A program made the position numbers and the translations under genes. Below the pieces are notes generated by a model. The model saw nothing but the letters and a program-made list of their open reading frames with translations. It ran no database searches and was not told the origin of the DNA. Source: Letharia columbiana (lineage: Eukaryota; Ascomycota; Lecanoromycetes; Lecanorales; Parmeliaceae). From it: a stretch of 64,000 bases of DNA. Each line of letters opens with the position of its first letter. The first letter of the stretch is position 1. Shown one piece after another: positions 23,864 to 33,639 of the stretch. The stretch spans positions 62,001 through 126,000 of the forward strand of contig NW_023501165.1 of the NCBI RefSeq assembly GCF_014066305.1, read 5' to 3'.

Positions 23864-23935
23864 TATTACGAGCGTATTCTATATTCTTAATATATTATTT
23901 AATTCTCTAATTTATTCGAATCTAGCGTATCTTAA
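23864..23935 (+). repeat. 3' LTR of Gypsy E, truncated
   Basis: The first 72 bp match the reverse complement of the LTR at 60,738 including its extra atagaatacgctcg word. The next small TIR element begins immediately after CTTAA. Confidence 0.75.
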
Positions 23936-24063
23936 TTACGCTACGTAACGGAGTAAAGAACTTTAACGAGATTTTAAAAAGGTCGAGGTCGAGATAAGAT
24001 TTTAAATCGAGATTTTAAATTTTCTTAAAACCTCGATCTCGTCTCGACTCGAAGTAAGGTATT

Positions 24064-24113
24064 AAGAAATTATTATAATTTAACTTATATATATATATAA
24101 TATAAAGGAATTT
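24064..24113 (+). repeat. Direct repeat bounding an insertion, left copy
   Basis: A ~50-bp block beginning attaagaaattattataatt recurs at 26,083-26,138. Pair spacing is about 2.0 kb. It could be the ends of an unrecognised inserted element. Confidence 0.7.
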
Positions 24114-24480
24114 AATTAAAAAGCTTACTTTCTTATTACTTAAGACTAAAATTATAAAATATTCGATAATTATAAATTTAAGATTAATTAATTAGATTCT
24201 TAGATATCGTAATTTTAACGCTAAAACTTATCTTATTTCTTTATATTTAATCTAAACGCGGATACGTTTAAAATAGAAAGTATTATAAGACTAAGCCTTA
24301 AATATTAACTTTATTAATTTATTCTATTTAATTCCTTTAACGTTACGTAATAAATAATAATAAAATAAATTTATAGAGTTATAGAGTTAATTACACGCTT
24401 TTAAATAAAGTAGCGAAGACGAAGTTTAATAAAGTATTCGTAAAGAAATACTAAAAACTAAGATTTTTATTTAAATTATC
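24114..24480. other. RIPed sequence, nothing recognised
   Basis: About 370 bp without a recognisable frame, repeat or RNA. Confidence 0.5.
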
Positions 24481-24862
24481 GAGCTTACGAGAAGAGCCCC
24501 TTCGATAAAAGCCCTCGAAGAGCTCTCGAAGAGCCCTTAAAGGGTTAGAGGGGTTCTAGAGGGTCTCCCTCTAAGTATATTAAATAAATTATAACGTCTC
24601 TCTCGATTCTTAGTGAAATATAACGTCTCTCTCTATTCTTAGAGTTAGATTTCTTAAAATTTCTTAAGCTAAGCTCTTTAAGCGCTCTCCGAGAGCTTCT
24701 GTCGAGGGGGCTATTAAAGTAAGCTCGAAATTAATCAAATATTATTAAAATAATTAAATTTCGAGCTTGCTTTAATAGCCCCTCGATAGAAGCTCTCGAA
24801 GAGCCCTTAAAGAGCCCCCGAAGGGTCCGAGGGGTTTTAGAAAGTCTCTCTAAGAATTAAAT
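24481..24862. repeat. GC-richer foldback repeat with partial direct copy
   Basis: Arms 24,681-24,735 and 24,752-24,806 are inverted copies of one another, including ctttaatagcccc and agaagctctcg blocks, around a short AT loop. 24,504-24,575 is a diverged direct copy of 24,790-24,862 (gagcccttaaag... to tctctctaag). Base composition is richer than its surroundings. It may be a small foldback transposon. Confidence 0.75.
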
Positions 24863-24879
24863 ATAGTTAAAAACTAGTA

Positions 24880-24945
24880 CTCGGCAAGCTTTTCACCACT
24901 GGAAAGCCCGCGCCCTAGCACATATTTATCTATATAGTCTATAGA
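24880..24945. other. Short unRIPed islet
   Basis: About 65 bp retain CpA, TpG and CpC (for example cggcaagcttttcaccactg), unlike everything around. No gene or tRNA fold was recognised. The next ~85 bp (24,926-25,010) recur, more degraded, at 26,138-26,220. Confidence 0.6.
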
Positions 24946-25014
24946 TAGATATGTGCGATGTTAAGTCTACGCTAATAACCCTATAAGTATCTCTAAGATA
25001 TCTTATAACAATTA

Positions 25015-25620
25015 TTTATAAAAAATAGAGAAATGTCATATTCTTATAATAAGAAGTATATATATATAAATGAGTGAGTTTTCGAAATATTAGAAAGAAA
25101 TAGAGATATTAGATTAATTAGTAGTGTAAATTCTACGAGTTCTTCTATCGCAGTGAAAGCTTTCGAATAATGAAATGGCTATCGAAATAAGATATCGAAT
25201 GATTTTAATTCATTTAAATATATATCGTTCGATAGATAACTCTTATCTATAGAGGTCTAATTAGCTATAATCGATATAGTAAATTCTTCTCTTATATGCT
25301 TATTATAGTAATATATTATACTAATATTATATTACCTAGATATATAGAGATAGTAGACTAGATTTTAGTAATATTCTTTATTTACTAAGTAATAACTTAA
25401 CGCGGGATTATAAAGAGTAGACCTGCGTTCTTAATACTAAGGGCCTTACTATTACTTAATTTCTCCGCCGTATTCTTCGTAATATTCTTCGTATTTATCT
25501 ATTATAGTTTCTTCTCTTATAGAATATTAGATTAAGTGACTAGCTAAGTAATTAATTAAGTAAATAACTAAGTAACTTACTAAGTAGCTAACTAAGTAAT
25601 TAATAAGAATCTTCTCTTAT
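25015..25620 (-). mobile_element. Long Helitron-like element fragment
   Basis: Matches the minus-strand copy at 55,540 onward, from the ttataaaaaatagagaaa block through about one unit of the tandem array and the ctaagtaa heptad-like repeat (25,535-25,600). Both ends of the element are missing. RIP is somewhat lighter than in its relatives. Confidence 0.65.
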
Positions 25621-26082
25621 ACTATTAGCGAGTCTTCTAATTTTAATACTTCTTCTTCTACTATATTACACGTATAAATAAATACTTCGATAATCGAGTA
25701 ACGTGGAAATCGAATGAACTATTATTACTATACTAGTTATAGAGATTAAGACCGCATAGTAAGTATATAGTAAGATTAGAAGATAGAAAAGTAGAGTCGT
25801 ATTCTCGGCGAAAGTTAATATAGATTATAATAGAGGTATTTAGATATATATATAGCTATAACGTAAATAAGGCGAGTCTTTTAGCGTATAAATTTATAAT
25901 ATCGATAGATCTAGCGAAAGAATCGATATAGGCGAATTTTATTAAAAGGTACTCGATAACGCGAGTATATTAAAGATTCGGCTTAGAGCGTTATACTATT
26001 AGATATTAATATAAACTTTACGTAAACGTCTAATAACGCCTAAATATTCTATAAAGTAAAGCTAGATATTACTATTAATTAT
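25621..26082. other. RIPed sequence, nothing recognised
   Basis: About 460 bp, moderately RIPed, with many CpG words. No family was recognised. Confidence 0.5.
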
Positions 26083-26563
26083 TAAGAAATTATTATAATT
26101 TAACTTATATATATATATAATATAAAAGAAGTTAATTATCTATATAGTTTATAGATAGATATATACGATATTAAGTCTACGCTAGTAGCTCTATAAGTAT
26201 CTCTAAGATATCTTATAATATAAGATTTTAAAATATATCTCGTTAACTTAATAGATCTTAAATATCTCTAAGCGATTTCTTTAAATTTTAAAAAAATATA
26301 TTAAAAATAGAATAAAATAGAGTATAGAATAGAATAGCGTAGTTTAAATTAAAGTATAAGATATAGATACTTAGAAAGATAATAAGATATATACTACGAG
26401 AGATATTATAGAGACGTTATTAAGATAATAGTCTCGAGCTAATTTAATTAAACGCTTAATTAAGATAACGAGATATTCTCGTTATCTTAATAGAAAAAAT
26501 ACTACTTTAACTCGACTCTACTTCGTTAAAATTCTATCTTACTTCGCTTCGTTACGTAGCGTA

Positions 26564-26822
26564 TTCGTAACTATTAAAAAAATAGATATATATTATTATT
26601 ATATAGAATAACTTTTTTCTTTTCTATTAAATTTTTAAGATTTTTTTTAAATTATAGAATAAAATATAGACTTTTAGATAAAAAAAGAATTTCTAAATTT
26701 AGTCTTATAATTATTAAAGCGTAAGAAATTCAAATATCGCTTACTAAAGATCGCTTATCTATTTACTCGATAGCTTTAATTAAAAAAAAAATTATAAATT
26801 TAATTTATAAATCTTTACTCGT
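26564..26822 (+). mobile_element. Short Helitron-like element, 3' half
   Basis: Only one half-unit and the 3' hairpin end (CTTTACTCG before T) remain, starting directly after the right end of the small TIR element. Confidence 0.65.
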
Positions 26823-27856
26823 TACTAGATAAATTAATAATTAAAAAAAAGAAAAAGAAAGAAGACTTATAAGTATTTAAGACTTTATTAAGTATATTAA
26901 ATATTATTTTAACTATATAGCTTATAGTCTAATAAGCGATATAAGCGAGTTTATTAAATCGCTTTAAGTACTTTTACTCTTATAATATTATTAAATAGCT
27001 CTTAATAAACTTTATAATTATTTATATTTAAATTAAAATACTTATTATATAATTATTATTAGCGTTAAGATTTTAAATAGAGATATTTAATATTATAATT
27101 AAATTCTAAAATTCTAATCTATTATATAATATTAAATAAATAATTTTTATTTAATTTATAAATATTTAATTTTTATATATAATACTAATTAAGCTATTTA
27201 ATTATTATTTTATAATTTTAAAATATTTTAATAAAATAATAGTAATAAAAATATCTTATTTAATTTTTATATTGTTTATAAATTTTTAAATATTAATAAT
27301 AAAAATTTAAAATTAAATATTATTATTAATTATTTTTAACGTAGAATTTAATATTATAGTAAAAAATAGAGATTTTAGATATTTATAATAGCGATTTTAG
27401 CGTAATTTAAACTTTATATTTTTTAAAAAAAAAGAAAAAAATGAATTTAATTTTTAATTAATTAATTAAATTAATATTAAGCTAAATTATATAATTAAAA
27501 AAAAATTATAGTTTTATTATTAAATTATATAAAGAAAATAGAAATATTTAATATAAACGTTAACTCGAGATAAGATAATAATATTTATCTTAATAAATTA
27601 TAATTAAAATATTAATTAAATATTAATTAAGTACTATTAATATTTTTTTAAAATTTTTTAAATATATTATATATTTATTACTAGATAAATTAATAATAAT
27701 AAATTCTCTTAATATTCTTTAATTTAAAGTATATATAAAAAGATTTAATATTTTAAATAATAATTTTATAAAAAAATCTTTTTAAAAAATATACGTTAAA
27801 ATTCTTAAGTTTTATAGATTTTTTTAATATTTTTAATATTTTTTTTATATTTTTTA
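26823..27856 (+). repeat. Unclassified RIPed repeat
   Basis: 26,823-27,040 is an inverted match to about 32,145-32,500 (shared gttactagataaattaataa and following 200 bp). A piece of its start recurs at 27,676-27,700. From 27,100 on it is almost pure A/T with no recognisable frame. Identity unknown. Confidence 0.5.
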
Positions 27857-28452
27857 TTAGTATATATAACAGAATAAGGTAGGGCTGAACTAGAAAACCT
27901 TGAATTTGTATGTGCAGCCAATCATCAATTCGTCAGGTCTACGCTTTTTGGTTAGACACCGCGGGTAAACAAATTAGCGTCCGCAACCATCAAAAAAATA
28001 GGTGTACATTATTAACATATAGAAAAACTTTTTTGTTTTCTATTAACTTTTTGAGATTTTAAATTTTAAATTTTGAAGCGCAGTCTGCGCTTTCCGAATT
28101 TTTAAGAATTTTGAAATTTCGTCTTATAATTATTAAAGCGCAAGGAATTCAAATATCGCTCACCAAAGTCCGCTCACCAAAATCCGCTCGACAGCCCTAA
28201 TCAAAAAACAGGTGTACATTATTTGATTTTAGAATAACTTTTTTATTTTCTATTAAAATTTTTGAATTTTTGATTTAAACTATAGAGTATAATGTGGGCT
28301 TTTAGATAAAAAAAGAATTACTAAATTTAGTCTTATAGATATTTAAAGGTAAGGAATTCAGATATCGCTTATCAAAGATCGCTCACCAAAATTTACTCGA
28401 TAGCCCCGATCAAAAAAAATGATTATGAATTTAATTCATAGGCCTTTACTCG
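27857..28452 (+). mobile_element. Short Helitron-like element, young copy
   Basis: Lightly mutated 596-bp copy. It starts TTAGTATATATAACAG after A and ends ATTCATAGGCCTTTACTCG before T, with the hairpin tgaatttaattca just upstream. Two half-units share the aacttttttXttttctatta and ggaattcaXatatcgct blocks. Reference copy for the short form; no coding capacity. Confidence 0.85.
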
Positions 28453-28620
28453 TTTTAAATAAAGAAATTAAGTATTTAAATATTTAATTTTATTTTAAAA
28501 ATCTTAATAATAAATAAATTAATTTTAATTAGATTTTCGAAATTTTTAAATCTATAAATAATATTAATTAAATAAATATATTATTTTTTTATAAAAAAAA
28601 TTTAAATTATATATTAATTA
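28453..28620. other. RIPed spacer
   Basis: AT-rich, nothing recognised. Confidence 0.5.
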
Positions 28621-29018
28621 TTAGTATATATAAAAGAATAAGATAGAATTAAGCTTAAAAATTTTAAATTTATATATATAGTTAATTATAAATTCGAGAT
28701 TATTACGTCTTTTAACTAGATCGACTAAGTTAGCTCGCTAGCTCTCTAAAGCTTTCTTATTTAAAAAAATAGATATATATTATTAATATATAAAATAACT
28801 TTTTTATTTTCTATTAAATTTTTAAGATTTTTTTTTAAATTATAGAATAAAATATAAGCTTTTAGAAAAAAAAAGTTTTAAATTTAGTCTTATAATTATT
28901 AAAGCGTAAGGAATTTAAATATCGCTTATTAAAGTTCGCTTATTAAAGATCGCTTATCTATTTACTTAATAGTTTTAATTAAAAAAAATTATAAATTTAA
29001 TTTATAGATCTTTACTTA
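28621..29018 (+). mobile_element. Short Helitron-like element, single half-unit
   Basis: Complete ends (TTAGTATATATAAAAG after A; CTTTACTTA before T) but only one interior half-unit, so it is an internal deletion of the 596-bp form. Confidence 0.78.
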
Positions 29019-29309
29019 TAAGATATAAAATAATTATATAAAGTTCTCTTAACGTCGATATATTAGAGAAATAATTTTATATATAAGTTTTAATATTTTT
29101 TTAAAAAATAATTTTAAAATAAAATCTTTTTAAATCTAGTATACTATAAAGTCTTAGTTAAAAGCTATTTAAATTTAAAAAAATTAAGAAATTTTATTAG
29201 AAAAAAAAGTCTATTTTATTTAAATATAAGAATTATAATAAAATACGCTTTCGCGCTAAGAGTAGTTTTAATAAAATACGACTATATATTATTATTCTCT
29301 ATTTAATAG
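29019..29309. other. RIPed spacer
   Basis: AT-rich with no recognised feature. Confidence 0.45.
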
Positions 29310-30094
29310 ATAAAATTTAAATTTCTTACTTTTAAATATCTATAAGATTAAATTTAATAATTCTTTTTTTATCTAAAAGTCTATATTATATTCTATAATT
29401 TAAAAGAAAAATCTTAAATTTTTAATAAAAAATAAAAAAGATATTTTAAAATTAAATAATATCTATTTATCTTTTAATTAAGACTATCGAGCGAACTTTA
29501 ATAAGCGAACTTTAATTAGACGAACTTTAATAAGCGATATTTAAGATTCTTCTTCTTTAATAATTATAAGATTAAATTTTAAAACTTTTACGTTATCTTT
29601 AAAAAGCGTAATCTTCGCTCTATAATTTAAAAAAAAATTCATATTTTAATAGAAAATAATAAAGTTTTTAAAGAATTAATAGTAGAATAAGAGATTTTAA
29701 TAATCAGTATATATAATAGAATAAGGTAGGGCTGAACTAGAAAACCTTGAATTTGTATGTGCAGCCAATCATAAATTCGGGGTTATTACGCCTTTTAGCT
29801 AGACTGACTGAGTCAGCCCGCTAGCCCTCCCGAGCTCCCTCATCAAAAATTTGTGTGTAGAAGTGTTACACTCTGAAATAACCAGCTCCCTACGAATGCT
29901 ATTTCTTCATAATTTCGTAAATTATAGAGCTCAGTGTGCGCTTTCTAACGCTGTAAAAATAATGAAGTTTGGCCTACTATTGGTGGATGAAATGAATATT
30001 CAAATATGGTAGTCGGTAGTCACACCAGACGCGTCCGGGATCGGATAATAATCCTTCCACCTCTTTGTTATTCTTCCATTGTTATTCTTCCATT

Positions 30095-30136
30095 ATTCTA
30101 CCAATTCTACCAATTCTACCAATTCTACCAATTCCA
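30095..30136 (+). repeat. 9-bp microsatellite
   Basis: Four to five copies of accaattct, readable on the minus strand as an Ile-Gly-Arg repeat. In RIPed relatives it persists as ttaattcta runs. Confidence 0.8.
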
Positions 30137-30406
30137 CCAATATGAACACAATCGTCTTCGGTACCCCTCGCCCAATTAGAGCCCCTTACTGACGCCCCCA
30201 GGCCACCCCTCGGCGAATCCGCTACTGCTGGCAATCGAGGCCGCAAGCGAGCCCAACAGCTACCTACTACTGCTCATAAACGCGTTGAAAGACCCTCAAA
30301 AAGAGCCCAAACGGATACGTCCTCCCCTATATACTCCTCCTAAGCCAGCGGTAGGTGGGTTAAACTAACATTCAAATATTGTAGTCACACCAAACGCGTC
30401 CGGACG

Positions 30407-31610
30407 TCATATGCTCTCTACGATTCCACATCAAATCATCACTCAGCAAGCGGAGAACACCACTGTAACTTGGCCTGTCATCCCCACTGCATTAAGGAGT
30501 AAGAGGAGGAACTACAACAGGCGAATGCGGAGAACACTGCGGAGAAACCAAGCGGCAACAAGGCCACCATCGTCAAGAACACGGCTCAGCTCTCCAAGAT
30601 CCCACGTCATATACTCTCCACGGTTCCGCATCAAATCATCACTCAGCAAGCGAAGAACACCACTGCAACTTGGCCGTTCCACATCAAATCATTACTCAGC
30701 AAGCGGAGAACACCACTATAGCTTGGCCTATCATCCCCACTGCATTGAGGAGTAAGAGGAGGAACTACAACAGGCAAATGCGGAGAACACTGCGGAGAAA
30801 CCAAGCGGCAACAAGGCCACCATCGTCAAGAACACGGCTCAGCTCTCCAAGATCCCACGTCATATGCTCTCCACGGTTCCGCATCAAATCATCACTCAGC
30901 AAGCGGAGAACACCACTGCAACTTGGCCGTTCCACATCAAATCATTACTCAGCAAGCGGAGAACACCACTGCAACTTGACCTATCATCCCCACTACATTG
31001 AGGAGCAAGAGGAGGAACTACAACAGGCAAATGCGGAGAACACTGCGGAGAAACCAAGCGGTAACAAGGCCACCATCGTCAAGAACACGGCTCAGCTCTC
31101 CAAGATCCCACGTCATATGCTCTCCACGGTTCCACATCAAATCATCACTCAGCAAGCGGAGAACACCACTGCAACTTGGCCGTTCCACATCAAATCATCA
31201 CTCAGCAAGCGAAGAACACCACTGCAACTTGGCCTGTCATCCCCACTACATTGAGGAGCAAGAGGAGGAACTACAACAGGCAAATGCGGAGAACACTGCG
31301 GAGAAACCAAGCGGCAACAAGGCCACCATCGTCAAGAACACGGCTCAGCTCTCCAAGATCCCACGTTATATGCTCTCCACGGTTCCATATCAAATCATCA
31401 CTCAGCAAGCGGAGAACACCACTGCAACTTGGCCTGTCATCCCCACTACATTAAGGAGTAAGAGGAGGAACTACAACAGGCAAATGCGGAGAACACTGCG
31501 GAGAACACTATAGAGAACACTGCGGAGAAACCAAGCGGCAACAAGGCCACCATCGTCAAGACAGCTCTCCAAGGTCCCACGTCATATGCTCTCCACGGTT
31601 CCACATCAAA
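30407..31610 (+). repeat. Tandem array, ~254-bp unit, inside the Helitron-like element
   Basis: The landmark catatgctctcc(a)cggttcc recurs near 30,407, 30,606, 30,860, 31,113, 31,368 and 31,585, giving spacings of about 199, 254, 253, 255 and 217. Each full unit contains a ~55-bp block (ccacatcaaatcatcactcag start) that is itself doubled. Because 254 is not a multiple of three, open frames shift from unit to unit and overlap. One frame is rich in Glu, Gln, Asn and Lys (for example EEQEEELQQANAEN) and may be a captured coiled-coil exon. The ATG-started frames of 80-194 codons here are by-products of the array, not convincing genes. Confidence 0.88.
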
Positions 31611-32144
31611 TCATCACTCCGAAACGATGCATATTTGGACGAATTGAAACCGTCCGATGTCTACAGCTATTTCATTATTCGAAAAATTTCACTGCGGCAG
31701 GAGATATTGTGGGATTCACACCACTAATTGGCACGTTGTCTCCATTTCTTTCCGGTATTTCGATACTTCTTGCCATAAGGACATGGCCTTTCTCTATTTT
31801 TTATAGGCAATTATTACACCTTCCTAATTAGGCCTTAGCGCGCCTCTCTCCGCACATATGTGCCTGTATACCATATAGATTGAATCAATTTTGTAGTAGT
31901 GAAAGTAGGTCAAAAACGTACAGCAAGCGATCAGAGTTCGATTTGACTTAGAAAATTCCAACTCCATGAATTTAATTCATGGGCCTTTACTTGTTACGAA
32001 TATTAATTTATTTACTTTCGATAACTTAGTCGATTTAATTAAAACGCGTAGATTTAATAAATTTATAATTAATTATATATATAAATATAAGATATTATAG
32101 CTTAACTTTATCTTATTCTCTTATATATATTAATATTAATATAT

Positions 32145-32580
32145 TTAAAAGAAATAAAAGTATAAGTAATTTAAATACGCTATTATAATAAATATTAAAT
32201 TATATTATATTTAAATTAATAATAAATAGTATATATAAAATTTATAAATTTATAAGTATTTAATTATAAAATATAATAATAATAAGATTTAGAGATTAAA
32301 TCTAATAAAAGAAAAAGTAGTTATAATAATAAAAGTATTTAAAGCGAATTAATAAATCTTACTTATATTACTTATTAAACTAGAAGCTATATAATTAAGA
32401 TAAGTATTTAATATATTTAATAAAAGTTTTAAATACTTACGAGTTCTCTTTTCTCTTCTTTTTTTTTAGTTATTAATTTATCTAGTAATTAATCTATTTA
32501 GTTTTATAATTATACTTTAAATCTTATAGTTATCTAGCTATTATATAGCTTTATTAAAAAGAAATCTTATTATCTTATAT
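32145..32580 (-). repeat. Unclassified RIPed repeat, inverted copy
   Basis: Reverse-complement match to 26,823-27,040 and beyond. No frame recognised. Confidence 0.5.
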
Positions 32581-32798
32581 TAACTTAAAAAAACTATATA
32601 AAGAAGAACGATAACTATAAATTCGTTTAAGCTCTTTTTAAAAGTTTTTTAACGCGTTTATAAATAGTAATAGATATTTATTAAACTCGCTTTTAAGCTC
32701 GATTATTAATAATAATAAATTTATTAAGAAATAATTTAAAGATATTAATATAAGCTTAAAAAGATAAATAAAAGAAATATATATACTTAAAATCTTTA
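32581..32798 (-). mobile_element. Long Helitron-like element fragment
   Basis: Matches the block at about 1,260-1,440 (gagctctttttaagagc... onward) in minus orientation. It is cut where a TIR-type end begins at about 32,800. Confidence 0.6.
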
Positions 32799-32900
32799 AT
32801 AGTAGTCGAAAAGATATAATATATAATATGAAATTTAGATAATTTTCGAGATATTATATTAAAAGATATAGAATATTTCTAAGCTTACTCGATATTTTTT
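32799..32900 (+). repeat. Terminal fragment of the 8-bp-TSD TIR family
   Basis: Begins TAGTAGTCGAAAAGATATAA, matching the left end at 35,525, then diverges. The partner end was not identified. Confidence 0.45.
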
Positions 32901-33077
32901 ATATAAATTATTGTATTTTAAAATCGTCTCGTATAAAATAGACTATTCTCGTTTTAGAGCTTTAATAATTATAAGATACTATAAATAGATTATTAAGATA
33001 TAAATTTTAAAGAAAAGAAGTAAAAGTTAAAAAATTCTAAGTTTAAAATTTTTTAAATCTTTTTAATTACTAGTGCT

Positions 33078-33575
33078 ATCTCGCGTAATATTCTATAAAA
33101 ATTATACGTATAAATAAGTTCTAAATAATAATTAGCTAAGTTTTAAGGCCTAGTAGTATATAGATAGCGATTTACTATATAGCTTAACTCTAAAAAAACT
33201 TTCTCTATATAAGATAGAAGATCTAGAATCTAAGTATAAGAAAATATTAAAAAAAATAAGACGCGGGTGAGTAGAAAAAATCTAAAAACCTCTTTTTATA
33301 ATAAGAGAAATAAGAATAAGAAGTAAGAAATAAAGAGAATATTAATTATATTATTTATTTAAAACTCTTTTAATATAATAATCTCGGCTATTCTATTATA
33401 AGTATATTATATCTCTTTTTTACTAGTTCTTAATTAAGCTATAGCGATTAATATTATCTTATATAATATCTTATAAAAACTATATATATAAATAAGTTCT
33501 AAATAATAATTAGCTAGATTTTAAGATTTAATAATATATAGATAGCGATTTATTATATAACTTAATTTTAGAAAA
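33078..33575 (+). repeat. Direct duplication, ~125 bp, 370 bp apart
   Basis: 33,078-33,200 and 33,450-33,575 match with transitions (shared aaataagttctaaataataa and tatagatagcgattta). The intervening part shares an aaacctcttcttataataag-type block with 39,195-39,225. Confidence 0.75.
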
Positions 33576-33639
33576 ACTTCTAAAATAGATTTATATCTAA
33601 TAGAAATTTATTAACTCTAAGCTATATAAGAACGCTAAA

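Larger units (their letters stand above)
14307..23935 (+). mobile_element. Chromodomain Gypsy retrotransposon E, 5'-truncated and twice interrupted
   Basis: Internal sequence matches the copy at 41,977 from its position ~43,826 on, so the 5' LTR and about 1.8 kb are missing. Order: end of gag/protease region (14,307-15,661), a nested LTR element (15,662-19,416), RT, RNase H and integrase (19,417-22,300), chromodomain (about 22,540-23,340, split by a Helitron-like insertion at 22,646-23,274), 3' untranslated part, purine-rich tract (about 23,846-23,863), and a partial 3' LTR at 23,864-23,935. RNase H before integrase and a C-terminal chromodomain place it with Ty3/Gypsy chromoviruses. Confidence 0.85.
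23936..26563. mobile_element. Small TIR element copy 2, split by about 2.1 kb of other sequence
   Basis: Left part 23,936-24,060 starts TTACGCTACGTAACG. Right part about 26,218-26,563 ends CGTTACGTAGCGTA. Together, inverted, they match the intact copy at 13,122-13,632. The filling (about 24,061-26,217) begins and ends with repeated blocks and holds a foldback and a Helitron-like fragment. Confidence 0.65.
29704..31993 (+). mobile_element. Long Helitron-like element, young reference copy
   Basis: 2,290 bp, lightly RIPed. It starts TCAGTATATATAATAG after A. It ends with the 19-base palindrome CCATGAATTTAATTCATGG followed by GCCTTTACTTG, then T. No target duplication. These are the Helitron hallmarks (5' TC, 3' hairpin about 11 nt before the end, A^T insertion), except that the last four bases are CTTG/CTCG rather than CTRR. 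No Rep/helicase gene is present, so it is non-autonomous. Interior: conserved head, a (taccaattc) run at 30,100-30,130, a tandem array, and a 400-bp tail. Confidence 0.8.
29310..32132 (-). mobile_element. Short Helitron-like element split by a long young one
   Basis: 29,310-29,703 and 31,994-32,132 are the two sides of one minus-strand short copy. The junction sequence gattttaataa|ttgcgg is known uninterrupted at about 37,180. The split is exactly between A and T. Confidence 0.75.

Noticed and set aside
24481..24862. Possible tRNA or tRNA-derived SINE
   Set aside because: The inverted arms form one long hairpin, and no A/B box or cloverleaf was found.
30411..31831. Several ATG-started ORFs of 81-194 codons
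   Set aside because: Produced by the ~254-bp tandem array; frames shift between units and the same DNA is open in several frames.
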